NCBI GenBank assembly: GCA_036346225.1
Contig: JARFIW010001670.1
Location: 930,001-994,000 of the forward strand
DNA length: 64,000 bases
Origin: Platerodrilus igneus
Taxonomy: Eukaryota > Arthropoda > Insecta > Coleoptera > Lycidae
Reading direction: 5' to 3'
Of the stretch, positions 12,401 through 24,418 are shown piece by piece; position 1 is the first letter of the stretch, and every line of letters begins with the position of its first letter. The position numbers and the translations under genes are program-made. The notes beneath the pieces were generated by a model. It did no database searches, was not told the origin of the DNA, and saw nothing but the letters and a program-made list of their open reading frames with translations.

Positions 12401-14876
12401 ACAGCAAGGGCCAGAGCAGACCCCAGGGTGTATTTAATAAATTTACGGTACCCGTAGGAAGTTAATTATTTAATTTAATTAAAAGGTAGTTTGGTTACAA
12501 AGTGAAAACCACTCTAAGTGCTTCGCACCCTATTCTGAGTGGAGATAGAACTAATCTGCATATATTAAAATATTAAAGAATATTATCCAGCAGGAAATAT
12601 GTCTCTGAATAAAACAGCAAACAATTCCTTTAATGTATTTTTCGTACAACGCTGAGTGACCGTATCAACGAATGCATTACCATATAAAATTAATTGTGCA
12701 AGTAGTCGTTTCAATACCCAACAAACAGGTATGTGACTTTAACATATAACATAAACACACGTTTTAAAACAGCATTTAGTTGAATTCAAGGTGTACCCTA
12801 ATGCGCTTTAAAATTAAACCGGACAAAGCTAAGGTCAACACAGCTACAAATAGGGTTGATTGACGCTAACTTTAAACTCAGCAGCCTACAAATTAAAATA
12901 TTTTCCACTATCTCTTTTGGTCGTTTTAGGGCTCCAAAATGTTTCTTAATAATCCCAGAATTAAAATCTCTGACATCGGAAACAAAACAGTTAGACACAA
13001 TTTAATTAACTAACTCTCACCATGATGCTTAGTCCACTTAAAGCCAACTAAAATATAACATTCTTTCAAAATCTCATTTAACTGTTTTATTCCGCCTGAA
13101 GCAGTTTGTTTTATACATTAAAATACTCAAATGCATCTATGGTTAGTTTTAAATTTACGAATAATGGAATAATCCTATATAAATAGCTATATTAAGTATT
13201 ATTAAAATTATCAAAGGAAAGTGGTTTGCAATTCAAGTCATATAGCTGTTTTTGTATATACTTTATTTGAGAAATTTACGTGATAAAAATTATTTTAATT
13301 CCATACAAATACTGTTCGTAGGACAAATTATCAAGCTACCACGTTCAAATTCCCAGTTTAATCTCAATATGCAGGTGGCGTGTTGTCCTGAACCGTTCTC
13401 GTAACTGATCAATCCAAGAGAAACTATCGATCGTTGTTAGAATTGGAATGTTTTATCCGTTTTGTTTTTCAAATAGTGGGCGTTAAACAGTTTTTTGATA
13501 AAAATGTCAGTGTTAACACCCGAGGGGTGTTATAATTTTATATATCGACTTACCTCAGCCGTATTCCTTTGTTCTAGGTGTCGTTTCTACTCTTCAACGA
13601 AGTGGACGGTATGGCTATTTATTGGACGTGCTACGTACGCACTATCACTGTGTTTTTTAGTATTTATCCATAAAATCACATTCAGAAACACTAACGACTT
13701 AACTCACTTTACCGAACGAACAACCGCTTCTCTTCGATGTCTATGAGCAAGTGTCGATCACTACCCCTTTAGTCCAACTTAATTTCCACATGCACAAAAG
13801 AGGTTTTATGACAGGATATAATAGGACAAAGAAGGACAGCTTTGCTATTTTATTTACAACTACGAAATTACAACGACCTAAAATTAAACACGAAAACGTG
13901 CGACAAAAGAGACAAAACACCCTGCCCACCAAAATAAATATGAAATAACTTATTTTATATTTAAAAATAATTATAGTTATTAACTAAGAAACCTAAACCG
14001 ACAAACTTATATAAGTGAATATATAATACTATGATAATGGGGTAGTTCAAGGGTAGGCTAAGTCATAGGGGTCGTAGAATAAATATAAACAACTTCCACT
14101 TTAAGAAAAGCACATAATTTCAGAAATCATAAGAGTAAAACGGTCACTCTACATATTGTTAATTGAGAGGACACTGTATATAAAATACACGGGATTAAAT
14201 GCATGAGAACATAAAGATGTCTAAGTGTAGTTTACAGGTAAAGATAAGATTTTAAAACGCAACAAATTGCATCAAAATTAAATCACCGGGAAGCATAGAT
14301 AAATTGGCAGTACAAATATTTAACAATTGCGTCGAAAATATCATCGTACACGCATTCTAAATAATTCATTATTAGAAAATCGTTACGTGACTGGAAGAAA
14401 ACACATTTGTTCAGAAAACCAATATTCTGTGGAAATAAATAAGCGCCAGGCGATTCAATTAGACGATAAAATTAACAAACATCCAAATACGTGAGTTAAT
14501 GAAAGTCAAAAGTTGGAAATTCTCGAATAATACTGCAATATGCGGAATGCAGACGTGACAGACAAGGCATGCACTGAAAGATTTGAACTAAGTAATTGGT
14601 AAAAATTCCAAGGTATGCGATATAAGGTAGAAGTATCGTCCTAGAATGTCAACAAGCCAATTATATGTACGATAGTAACGGAGCGACATTTTAGTCCATA
14701 TTCAAACTGAACAACGACTATGTTCAAAGGTGTTAAAAACTTACGTAACCAGTGAAGTAGAAATCAAAATAAATCAGAGTTAAAAATGCGATAATTTGTG
14801 CAACGAAAATAAGCCGATCTGTAGATAGACGTAAGTAAAACGACTTAATTAAATTCATTTCTAATATTAATAAAAC
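9416..14876. other. Long AT-rich stretch without a supported gene
   Basis: Frames of 60-95 codons occur (for example near 10176-10460 and 13495-13950), but none shows a family motif, codon bias or conserved partner. A CGCGCGCGC run sits at about 10818. I see no RNA gene, splice structure or long repeat here. It may be old decayed repeat or intron-like DNA. Confidence 0.4.
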
Positions 14877-14878
14877 AG

Positions 14879-15080
14879 GGCTTTCAATTTTGAATTTCAA
14901 TCTGGACTTTAATTTTGAATTTCAATCTGGACTTTAATTTTGGCTTTCAATCTGGATTTTAATTTGGGATATTTAATCGAGACGACTTTAATTTGGGACT
15001 TCTAACTTTGAACATACTCTAATTTTGGAGATAATTTAAAATAAACGTATTCTAATTTGGACATATTCCAACTTGGTACG
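14879..15080 (+). repeat. Minisatellite of about 25-30 bp units
   Basis: Degenerate tandem units with the core GGACTTTAATTTTGAATTTC repeat about six times, losing similarity towards 15080. The first two units are nearly identical and later ones diverge, as in an old array with a recently duplicated end. Confidence 0.75.
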
Positions 15081-15589
15081 ATATTAATTGAAAGCGATTT
15101 GTGGAAGACGATTCTTATATGGGGCCGGCATACATATCAATAAGCAAACCAAACACAGAAGGGGGATGCAGATCATAGACTAGGATGAAACTACAGAACC
15201 CATTCCAGGTTAGCAATCTTAATACACTTTATTACTGAAAACTGTTTTTGATTTAATATTTGACATACATGGTATATTTGTAAGAGTAATCAAAAATGGT
15301 CACTTGAAGATTTATGAAAATGAAATAGGTATCTTGGAACGTTCGAAGGTTCCTAATAATTAAAAGATATTTTTGCTGGCTTTCAGAAAAACATAGATCT
15401 GGTATATGTAGATATTCTGTACAAAAAGAAAAATTTTGAGTGTTGTAAATATTATCAATTATTATATTGTGTATTATAGAATGGCTTTATTTGATTTAAT
15501 AAATTCTATTCAGTAAGCTATTCGGGGTAAAAACCCTAATTTAACATTTCATAACATTGGGGCTTAAAATAATAAAGGAATCAGAGGGC

Positions 15590-15775
15590 TACATCATAGC
15601 AAATTTATGATACGCCCAATCGTGGGGCAAAAATCACAGTAAATTTATGGCGTCCACCGTAGAAGCTCATTAATCCTAAAATCGAATAGCACAGCAATTT
15701 ATGACGCCCAACCGTGGGGCAAAAATCACAGCAAATTTATTAAGCCCAAATCGTGGGGCCTAAAATCACAGCAAT
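15590..15775 (+). repeat. Tandem repeats built on a primer-binding-site-like motif
   Basis: About four units carry GCCCAACCGTGGGGC or variants, each followed by AAAATCACAGCAAATTTAT. The motif resembles the complement of a lysine-tRNA 3' end as used for minus-strand priming by several retroelements. A purine-rich tract (AGAAGGGGGATG) lies upstream near 15158, so the intervening sequence could be a solo LTR. That reading is inference; the tandem repetition itself is directly visible. Confidence 0.6.
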
Positions 15776-15776
15776 A

Positions 15777-15820
<44 letters not shown>
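15774..15820. repeat. AT microsatellite
   Basis: A nearly pure TA dinucleotide run with one interruption. It closes the tandem-repeat block just upstream. Confidence 0.95.
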
Positions 15821-15826
<6 letters not shown>

Positions 15827-17939
15827 GAACTTCGCTCTAGCTCAGTACTTTCTCAAAAAACATTCGAGGATTTTATTTATTTTCCAAAAATCGTCAAAAA
15901 TTTAACACAATAGAAAGATTTTTCAAAAATAATTTCTTACCCAGATTCCTGCTTCATCACTTTAATTGCTTTCTTCCACAGCTCCCTGACTAGCTCAGTT
16001 GGGCCTCCTCTTGAATACCTAGATTCACTATCATACTCTTTATCGTTCACGCACACTCTCAATAAAACCACAAAATAATACAACAATCATACAATATTTA
16101 TTTACCACTATTTACAAATAAAATTCAAGATTATCCACATTTCAGTGCTCAAGTTACACCTCAATAAATTCTATTTTTGTAACGTCCAGGATTTTAACTT
16201 GAAATATCAAACACATTGAATGTAACCGGAGTAAATGGGCCCTGAATAATACCTTATTTTCTTTCTTTATTTATAATTAATTTTAATTAGTACACTCCGG
16301 AGTATGGTGAGCTCATGATAACCCAGTTAATTATGAATAATGTATGCTTTTTACTTTGCATACTCTTACAACAAACACAAAAAAACCCATGTACTCTTAA
16401 CAATAAGAAAATTTAAATCCCTAAGGAACGTTAATAAGCTTTATATACACCTTTAGATTTATATTTAAATACCACAATAAAAGTTAGTTATACGTATTAT
16501 TTTCGATACGCAAAATAATGCAAAATACCTTCATTGTTCACTCTCACACATCGCAACAATTTTCATAGTTCATAAAAACAACAAATTCTAAAGCGTTACC
16601 TGGAATTTCTTGAAAATCTCTACTCCGTTGACGATGCGTTTAAGTTGTTTCGCTCTCGGTTGCGTGGTTATGCTCTGCTCGCCGCCTCCAGCTATTTGTA
16701 GATAAACACCATCTAAGTTGTGCTGCATGCTCTGCATACAAGGTACATCCAAATCCAAATATATTACACTTCTTTTATAATTGCTGAATTTAATTTACGT
16801 TACTTTACGTCACTTCACGAGCTTGTTAAGATATATGTTGCACCTCAATAAAATTTAGACTCGACACTAGCCGCGTTTCAAATTATGAGGCCAACACTCT
16901 ACTACTAAATTTAAAAAATTTTATATACTTACAAGCTCGTGGTAAATTTCTGTACGTGGTCTGAAGCGATGAAAGTACTAAGAGATCGAAGTTAAAAGAA
17001 AACGATGCTAATTCTCTTAGAGTATTTATATCATTCCGAATGCCACCTCTCGGCCACTCTTCCCGTGAAATACCTAATTTAAAATAACACTTCCTCAAAT
17101 TTTGGTTTAACCGTTTTCGAAATCTTCGAAATTTAGCGCGTCGTTACGATATTTTCCGAAAACTCGCATTCAAATTTTTCCGTGTTTGTCTGTTCTACAA
17201 CTAACTATATCGACCAATGCTATAGCTCGTGACGTCTTGAATCCCCGCCTATATTAACCCTATTCTCCTCTTATGCATATTCTGTTTCCTTCTAACCTTG
17301 TTTGAGTGGTAGAAAATCGATATTACTGTCCGCGTTCTATCTAACCCATGTGGACTGAATACGTGCGTTTTAAATGAACTGCTATTATGCCTGTCTCATT
17401 CCGAAGCATATCATTGATTGTCCATCCCTTCTGCGCTTTAAGAAAACTTTTAGTTCGCATTTATGCGAAACATTCTACCGTTTGCACAATATACCTCGAA
17501 GCTTGTCTTTAATCTACACAAATTAGGGGAACATGACCTTTCCAAAACATGCAGGTGTTCCATTAACGAACGTTTTTAAAATAACATTTCTAGGAGTTTG
17601 CTTTTCAAGGTATTTCCTACATTCGACGTGTTTATTTGTTAGTGAAGCGTTTCACCTTGGTATTATCGATTTTTCAAGCTCTTATGCGTATTAGACGTAA
17701 TGACCCTTTCAACTAAACTCAATTAAATTAATTAATAATAATAAATAGGCTTCTACAATTTATTTTCTTTACGAACCTAACTAAATTTCAATCACTACTT
17801 GTAAAATTATGGTAATACTTGTTACTTTAAATTCACTAAATGAAATAAATTTTGCACATAAATTTTGGTTGTTTCCTCTATACAGGGTGTTTGAAATTTC
17901 CTTGTTTATACTTAAATTTAGCCCTTTAAAACCACTACA

Positions 17940-17942
<3 letters not shown>
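15821..17942. other. AT-rich stretch without a supported gene
   Basis: No convincing coding region on either strand. A pyrimidine-rich part near 17230-17600 weakly resembles 2690-2930 in the same orientation, consistent with two diverged copies of an unidentified repeat. Confidence 0.4.

Positions 17943-17987
<45 letters not shown>
17943..17987. repeat. AT microsatellite
   Basis: A pure TA run lying about 65 bases outside the left end of the long inverted repeat. It has no counterpart outside the right arm. Confidence 0.95.
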
Positions 17988-17994
<7 letters not shown>

Positions 17995-18120
17995 AACGTA
18001 TATTTTGAGACTGCGATTTTTGCACTGGAAAATCGTTTATCCGGAGCTGCATAACAAGGGTGACTTGTCATTTTATTTATATGCCCTTATTTTCAAAATT
18101 ATTGCAACTTTACTATAAAA

Positions 18121-19210
18121 TGTTCAGTTTGAGACATATTATGTTTAACGCATAGTTTGAACCAGGGTCTGAAACTATACATTCAGCATGTAAATGAGAC
18201 ATATTATGTTTAACGTGTAGTTTGAACCAGGGTCTGAAACTATACATTCAGCATGTAAATGAGACATACCCCAAAGTATGCGTATGAAGCCATAAATACT
18301 TATGTTTCTGTGTCTTATCGTTTGACAAGGTTGGAAAAACGTTTAGTATTATTTAGTACGTTTATGCTGTAGTTGCATAATATACCAAGAATGTTTTAAG
18401 GTTTTCTTTATATACATATAGTTAAATGATATGTAAAGTGTTTCCTCTTTAGCTAATAGCTACGATTCCTAGATAGGTTTCCTATTAAGACCACCTATTG
18501 GGTAGCCGATATTCAATTTAACTTTATATGGAGATGGTTTTGTCTTTATTTTACATTTTGTAATATTTTGTTAAAGTGAATGCTTACGAATTAAACAGAT
18601 AATTTTTCTGTTAGACTACATAGGGCTATGTATATACTTTTAAAAAAGACACATCAAGGCATTTAGCCATGTCCTGTATGTGGACAACTAATCATACATC
18701 ATTTGAAAATTGTTAGTTTCTTAATAAGTAATTAGTCTGGTATTTCGCCAATTTCTTGTCAATTATCGGCTTCAGTCGCCTTTGATAATTCCCAACAATA
18801 AAAGTGCACCTTTTTATTGCAGGAGCGGATTCTGCAGCTTCTTGTGTGTGTGTGTGTGTGTGTGTGTGTGATGTGAGGGGAGGGGAGAGTATAAACATCC
18901 CTTAATACACTGCCGTTATTACACGGTCTCAAAAAATCAATTATTTGCCTATGTTTATAGTGTCATCCTAAACATATGTAGTTCGAGCTATTTTAAGCAT
19001 GTTTGTAGAGTACAAAACACATAGTTTGATCTAATGACAAGAATAGCAACGCCATCATAGTGATGAATGCATTTAACAATTATTGAGTGTGACACGTAGA
19101 AACACGTCTATATATGGTATTATAAGTAATACTTTGGGGTATTCTCATTTACATATATTAAATGTATAGTTTTCAGACCCTGGTTCAAACTATGCTTTAA
19201 ACGTATAATA
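18121..19210 (+). mobile_element. Element with about 150-bp terminal inverted repeats (left copy)
   Basis: Within the left arm, the sequence at 18121-18310 reappears as its reverse complement at about 19085-19210: both ends share GTTTGAACCAGGGTCTGAAA and the string ACCCCAAAGTAT. At the left end the first 66 bases are tandemly doubled. The interior of about 0.8 kb has no transposase and includes the GT microsatellite. This is the structure of a non-autonomous DNA element (MITE or foldback type). No superfamily could be assigned and a target-site duplication was not resolved. Confidence 0.6.
18843..18870 (+). repeat. GT microsatellite
   Basis: About 14 TG units. Its mirror in the right arm (CA, 23592-23637) has about 23 units, so the two arms have drifted independently at this site. 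Confidence 0.95.
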
Positions 19211-19400
19211 CGTTACATCATCATCATCATTTTATTTTCGACCTTACTTAAGGTCGGTTTGACGCAGCTCTAACTTCTTTTCTATTCTGTGCTAATCTAA
19301 AAAGTTCTACATATCCTTCACAATCTAAATTTCTAATAAATTGACTAGTATAGCTTGGTCTAGGTCTTACTACACTTTTCTATCTTTTTCTTATCTAGCT
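19205..19400 (-). pseudogene. LINE RT C-terminal fragment with 3' tail (left arm, outer)
   Basis: On the minus strand this reads as the end of an RT-type ORF: a basic RPRPSY segment, then CEGYVELFRLAQNRKE, a stop, and a 3' tail of ATG/ATC trinucleotides (CATCATCATCAT on the plus strand at about 19216). Such a C-terminus followed by a trinucleotide tail fits the endonuclease-RT class of LINEs. It is mirrored at about 23040-23240. Confidence 0.6.
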
Positions 19401-19639
19401 AGCTCTACATAGATATGACCAACCTAATGGTTGTTAAAGAACTCCAACATGTTTACATGATTCCCATTTATAAGAAAATGAAATACCACCTAGTTTTCCC
19501 CTCCAAAAAAAAGAAAAGTGTTAAATTATATTGTTATGGTAAGGTTTAGGCAACGAATCACTACCAACATGCCAGATTGCTAACTAATTGTGAGTTATGT
19601 CATGGTTAGATTTAGTTAACTGATTTTATTATTTTTTTG

Positions 19640-19880
19640 TGTTGTTTTCGAACTTACTTAAGGTCAGTTTGACGCAGTTCTAAATTCCTTTCTATTCTGA
19701 GCTAGTCTAAAAAGGTCTACATACCCTTCACAACCTAAATCTCTAACAATTTAACTAATATAGCTTTGTCTAGGTCTTTCTACTTTATCTTTATTTGGTA
19801 GTCCATAATCTATTACCTTACTAAATAGTCCCTCATGCATTAGCTGGCGCCCTATCATTCTATCTCTTCTGATCATTAAT
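19640..19880 (-). pseudogene. LINE RT C-terminal fragment (left arm, inner)
   Basis: This is a second, diverged copy of the same LINE 3' end as 19205-19400, in the same orientation, and again followed by the GGTCAGTTTGACGC-type terminal segment. It is mirrored at about 22540-22735. Two copies per arm show that at least two LINE insertions, or a small tandem duplication, predate the inverted duplication. Confidence 0.6.
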
Positions 19881-20632
19881 TGTTTCTACATACAGGGTTC
19901 CTCACCTATATAGGTTACATAATAAAAATACTTTTAAGAATTAGCATATCTTGAGCTTTTGCCCGTTTGCACCAAACACGTCTTAGGTAAAGAATAATAA
20001 AGGAATCCTTAAATTATAAGTAGTCCTTAATTCAAAATGCATTGCACCAATGCTTGAATGTCAACATCTTAACTAAGTAGGTGATACTATTGGCAACGTT
20101 GTAGTTTAAGTCATTGTTTAGGAAGTTTTAGGTTTATTACTATAAGGGTTGGCAATTTGGCATTGCAGATGCAGAAATGCCGATCAAGTTTTGTCAAATG
20201 TAAACATAGATTTAAATTTTTTTGTAATTTTGCTTTATACCCATAGTCCTGTCCAAGTATTATGATGGAAAATAAAAGGAGAGTTGTTAGCACCTCATTT
20301 ATTAAAGTAGCACTGTTATTTCTAGAATAGTTGTTTACACTATTAGATAATATAATAATGTATTTTTAAATTTCTGCGTGTTTTAAATTTTGGCACATTC
20401 CTAACATGCAACTTACTTAACAGCACCCTTATTAAATTCTAACAAATGCTCTATTTCAGCTAATACTTGTAAGACAGTCCTTTCGATTAATCTAAATTTT
20501 GAAACACAAACAAATGTAAATTATTTATCCTTCCCATTAAAATAATTGGATCTTTCATTAATTAGTGTAGGAAACCCATTGTACATAATATACAAAATCT
20601 TATAATACAAAAATAATTCAACACTAGAAACA

Positions 20633-21731
20633 CACAGGAAGAAAAGTTTAATTATAGATTAAAAGGAATTATATTGATATGTGTTTACATTTTAAGGTGT
20701 GAGGTTAGAAATCGTTCCTTAATATATTTGAGAAAGGAATTTTGGGTACTTAACACTAATTAAATCTGGAATTATGAATGTGGTGCAAACGGCCATTTTA
20801 AAACTACTGCAATTATGGTTTTAATTTTCTTCGTGTCATAACTAAAGTTAAAATTATATTAGCATAATCTTTATTATAATTCACAAATATATGATTATTT
20901 GAACGATAATCTGATAATTGTCCAAGTGACCAAGTTTAACTGCATAAAAAAAGCTTCAACCCTGGCCACCCATTGGTGATGCAACCTGCGTGCTCCTGCG
21001 GTCATCTTTGCGGTTGTTACAGAGTCGAAATAATATGTGTATGCGAAAATAGTGGATAGGTTAGGTTACTGGAAAAAATGTTTTACTACTTTATATGACT
21101 GAACGGGCACAACAGCCATTCCGAATGGACCTACACCTTGAAGAAGTTTTAAATTACTAGAACAGGTGGAATGCCTACTGCGTTCCAGTGATCTAAAGAG
21201 CCAAACTACAGGTTCAACCAAATTAGTAAGGTCTTTAGTAAGGAACCAGAATAAGACAGGTTCCCGAAATAGCGCAGTGGTTCATAGGAGTCGGTATGGC
21301 ATTCTAAGACACATCACCGCGATGTAGAAGGCAACGGAAAACCACCACGTTACCTCCCAAGTACAAAGCGTATTTAAATTGTATTTAAAATGATGGCATC
21401 CTCTGAGGCAAAATATTCCGGAGGTAAAATAGTTCCCCATTATATAATTCCAATCTCTTTGAGTATTACAAACATTTTCTTCCATTTTATATTGTCGAAT
21501 GCTTTTTCCAGATCTACAAACTCTATATACACGCTTTCCCCCTTTTCTATTGTTTTCTCTATTGTCATCCTCATAGCTGAAATGGCTTCCCTGTTTCGCA
21601 TAAACCCAAATTGATCTTCTCCTAGTATTTCTTCTACTCGATTTTTTATTCGTCTTTGTACAATTCTAGTTAATATTTTGACACGTTTGCTGTCAGACTT
21701 AATGTTCGAAAATTTTCACATCTATCCGCTG
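20633..21731. other. Spacer of long inverted repeat 1
   Basis: Unique sequence between the arms. Its left half has no recognised gene. Its right half contains the LINE RT fragment at 21437-21682. At 21330-21355 there is a GGCAACGGAAAACCACC motif of the kind often linked to insect LINE or SINE sequence. Confidence 0.7.
21437..21682 (-). pseudogene. LINE reverse transcriptase fragment
   Basis: About 78 minus-strand codons of RT: RIKNRVEEILGEDQFGF, then a fingers region, then motif A as FVDLEKAFDNIKW, ending in a stop right after. The motif A aspartate is present; nothing downstream (FADD box) is found. It differs in style from the Jockey RT at 4.3-6.1 kb, closer to the endonuclease-RT/RTE-like class. 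It may belong to the same LINE whose 3' ends lie in the flanking arms, on the same strand as those of the left arm. Confidence 0.8.
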
Positions 21732-22539
21732 TGTGTTTCTAGTGTTGAATTATTTTTGTATTATAAGATTTTGTATATTATGTACAATGGGTTTCCTACA
21801 CGAATTAATGAAAGATCCAATTATTTTAATGGGAAGGATAAATAATTTACATTTGTTTGTGTTTCAAAAATTTAGATTAATCGAAAGGACTGTCTTACAA
21901 GTATTAGCTGAAATAGAGCATTTGTTAGAATTTAATAAGGGTGCTGTTAAGTAAGTTGCATGTTAGGAATGTGCCAAAAATTTAAAACACGCAGAAATTT
22001 AAAAAATACATTATTATATTATCTAATAGTGTAAACAACTATTCTAGAAATAACAGTGCTACTTTAATAAATGAGGTGCTAACAACTCTCTTTTTATTTT
22101 CCATCATAATACTTGGACAGGATTATAGGTATAAAGCAAAATTACAAAGAAATTTAAATCTATGTTTACATGTGACAAAACTTGATCTGCATTTCTGCAT
22201 CTGCAATGCCAAATTGCCAACCCTTATTGTAATAAACCTGAAACTTCCTAAAAGATGACTTAAATTACAACGTTGCCAATAGTATCACCTACTTAGTTAA
22301 AATGTTGACATTCAAGCATTGGTGCAGTGCATTTTGAATTAAGGACTACTTATGATTTAAGGATTCCTTAACTATTCCTTACCTAAGACGTGTTTGGTGC
22401 AAACGGGCAAAAGCTCAAGATATGCTAATTCTTAAAAATATGTTTATTATGTAACCTATATAGGTGAGGAACCCTGTATGTAGAAACAATTAATGATCAG
22501 AAGAGATAGAATGATAGGGCGCCAGCTAATGCATGAGGG

Positions 22540-22735
22540 ACTATTTAGTAAGGTAATAGATTATGGACTACCAAATAAAGATAGAGTAGAAAGACTTAGA
22601 CAAAGCTATATTAGTTAAATTGTTAGAGATTTATGTTGTGAAGGGTATGTAGACCTTTTTAGACTAGCTCAGAATAGAAAGGAATTTAGAGTTGCGTCAA
22701 ACCGACCTTAAGTAAGTTCGAAAACAACACAAAAA
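22540..22735 (+). pseudogene. LINE RT C-terminal fragment (right arm, inner)
   Basis: Plus-strand mirror of 19640-19880. The terminal GACCTTAAGTAAG segment is recognisable, and the frame is broken by substitutions. Confidence 0.55.
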
Positions 22736-23039
22736 AAAAATAAAAATCAGTTAACTAAATCTCACCATGACATAACTCACAATTCGTTAGCGGTCTGGCA
22801 TGTTGGTAGTGATTCGTTGCTCAAGCCTTACCATACCATATAATTTAATAAACGTCACCATGACATAACTCACAATTAGTTAGCGGTCTGGCATGTTGGC
22901 AGCGATTCGCTGCTTAAACCTTACCATAACAATATAATTTAACACTTTTCTTTTTTTTGGAGGGGAAACTAGGTGGTATTTCATTTCCTTATAAATGGGA
23001 ATCATGTAAACATGTTGGAGTTCTTTAACAACCATCAGG

Positions 23040-23240
23040 TTGGTAATATCTATGTAGAGCTAGCTAGATAAGAAAAGATAGAAGAGTGTAGTAAGACCTA
23101 GACCAAGCTATATTAGTCAATTTATCAGAAATTTAGGTTGTGAAGGATATGTAGAATTTTTTAGATTAGAACAGAATAGAAAAGAAGTTAGAGCTGCGTC
23201 AAACCGACCTTAAGTAAGGTCGAAAATAAAATGATGATGA
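23040..23240 (+). pseudogene. LINE RT C-terminal fragment (right arm, outer)
   Basis: Plus-strand mirror of 19205-19400. It reads RPRPSYISQFIRN, then CEGYVEFF, a stop, and a tail of GATGATGATGATG at about 23232-23245. Confidence 0.6.
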
Positions 23241-23246
23241 TGATGT

Positions 23247-23588
23247 AACCTATTATATGTTTAATACATAGTTTGAACCAGGGTCTGAAAACTATACATT
23301 TAATATATGTTAAATGAGAATACCCCAAAGAATTACTTATAGTACCATAAATAGGCGTGTTTCTACGTGTCACACTAAATAATTGTTAAATGCATTCATC
23401 ACTATGATGGCGTTGCTATTCTTGTCATTAGATCAAACTATGTGTTTTGTACTCTACAAACATGCTTAAAATAGCTCGAACTACATATGTTTAGGATGAC
23501 ACTATAAACATTGGCAAATAAATGATTTTTTGAGACCGTGTAATAACGGTAGTGTATTAAGGGATGTTTATACTCTCTCCCCCCTGCC

Positions 23589-23641
<53 letters not shown>

Positions 23642-24345
23642 AAGCTGCAGAATCCGCTCCTGCAATAAAAAAAGGTGCACTTTTATTGTTGGAAATTATC
23701 AAAGACGACTGAAACCGATAATTGACAAGAAATTGGCGAAATACCAGACTAATTACTTATTAAGAAACTAACAATTTTCAAATGATGTATGATTAGTTGT
23801 CCACATACAGGACATGGCTAAATGCCTTGATGTGTCTTTTTTAAAAGTATATACATAGCCCTATGTAGTCTAACAGAAAATTATCTGTTTAATTCGTAAG
23901 CAAACAAAATATTACAAAATGTAAAATAAAGACAAAACCATCTCCATATAAAGTTAAATTGAATATCGGCTACCCAATAGGTGGTCTTAATAGGAAACCT
24001 ATCTAGGAATCGTAGCTATTAGCTAAAGAGGAAACACTTTACATATCATTTAACTATATGTATATAAAGAAAACCTTAAAACATTCTTGATATATTATGC
24101 AACTACAGCATAAACGTACTAAATAATACTAAACGTTTTCCAACCTTGTCAAACGATAAGACACAGAAACATAAGTATTTATGGCATCATACGCATACTT
24201 TGGGGTATTTCTCATTTACATGCTGAATGTATAGTTTCAGACCCTGGTTCAAACTACACGTTAAACATAATATGTCTCATTTACATGCTGAATGTATAGT
24301 TTCAGACCCTGGTTCAAACTATGCGTTAAACATAATATGTCTCGA
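23247..24345 (-). mobile_element. Element with about 150-bp terminal inverted repeats (right copy)
   Basis: Mirror of the element at 18121-19210. Its ends are GTTTGAACCAGGGTCTGAAA near 23272 and its complement near 24236 and 24302, the latter doubled as in the left copy. No transposase frame is present. Confidence 0.6.
23592..23637 (+). repeat. CA microsatellite
   Basis: About 23 CA units in the right arm. Translating it yields meaningless His-Thr repeats. Confidence 0.95.
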
Positions 24346-24418
24346 ACTGAACATTTTATAGTAAAGTTGCAATAATTTTGGAAATAAGGGCATATAAATA
24401 AAAATGACAAGTGACCCT

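Larger units (their letters stand above)
18053..20632 (+). repeat. Long inverted repeat 1, left arm
   Basis: Reverse complement of 21732-24425. A hand alignment of about 190 bases (around 20105-20295 against 22074-22262) gives about 10 differences, so roughly 95% identity. Matching landmarks include the outer end (ACAAGGGTGACTTGTC), the GT microsatellite at 18843-18870 mirrored by CA at 23592-23637, two LINE 3' ends per arm, and the inner end near 20632. The arm size and 1.1 kb spacer fit an inverted duplication or a foldback-type element. Confidence 0.93.

Noticed and set aside
12480..12545. Small hairpin CCACTC...GAGTGG as a possible RNA gene
   Set aside because: Six-base stem only, with no tRNA or snRNA features around it.
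20111..22258. Two mirrored 60-codon frames in the arms of the first inverted repeat
   Set aside because: Similarity follows from the inverted duplication; substitutions are not concentrated at third codon positions and no motif is seen.
23438..23712. Frames with long Cys-Val or His-Thr repeats
   Set aside because: They are translations of the CA/GT microsatellite, not proteins.
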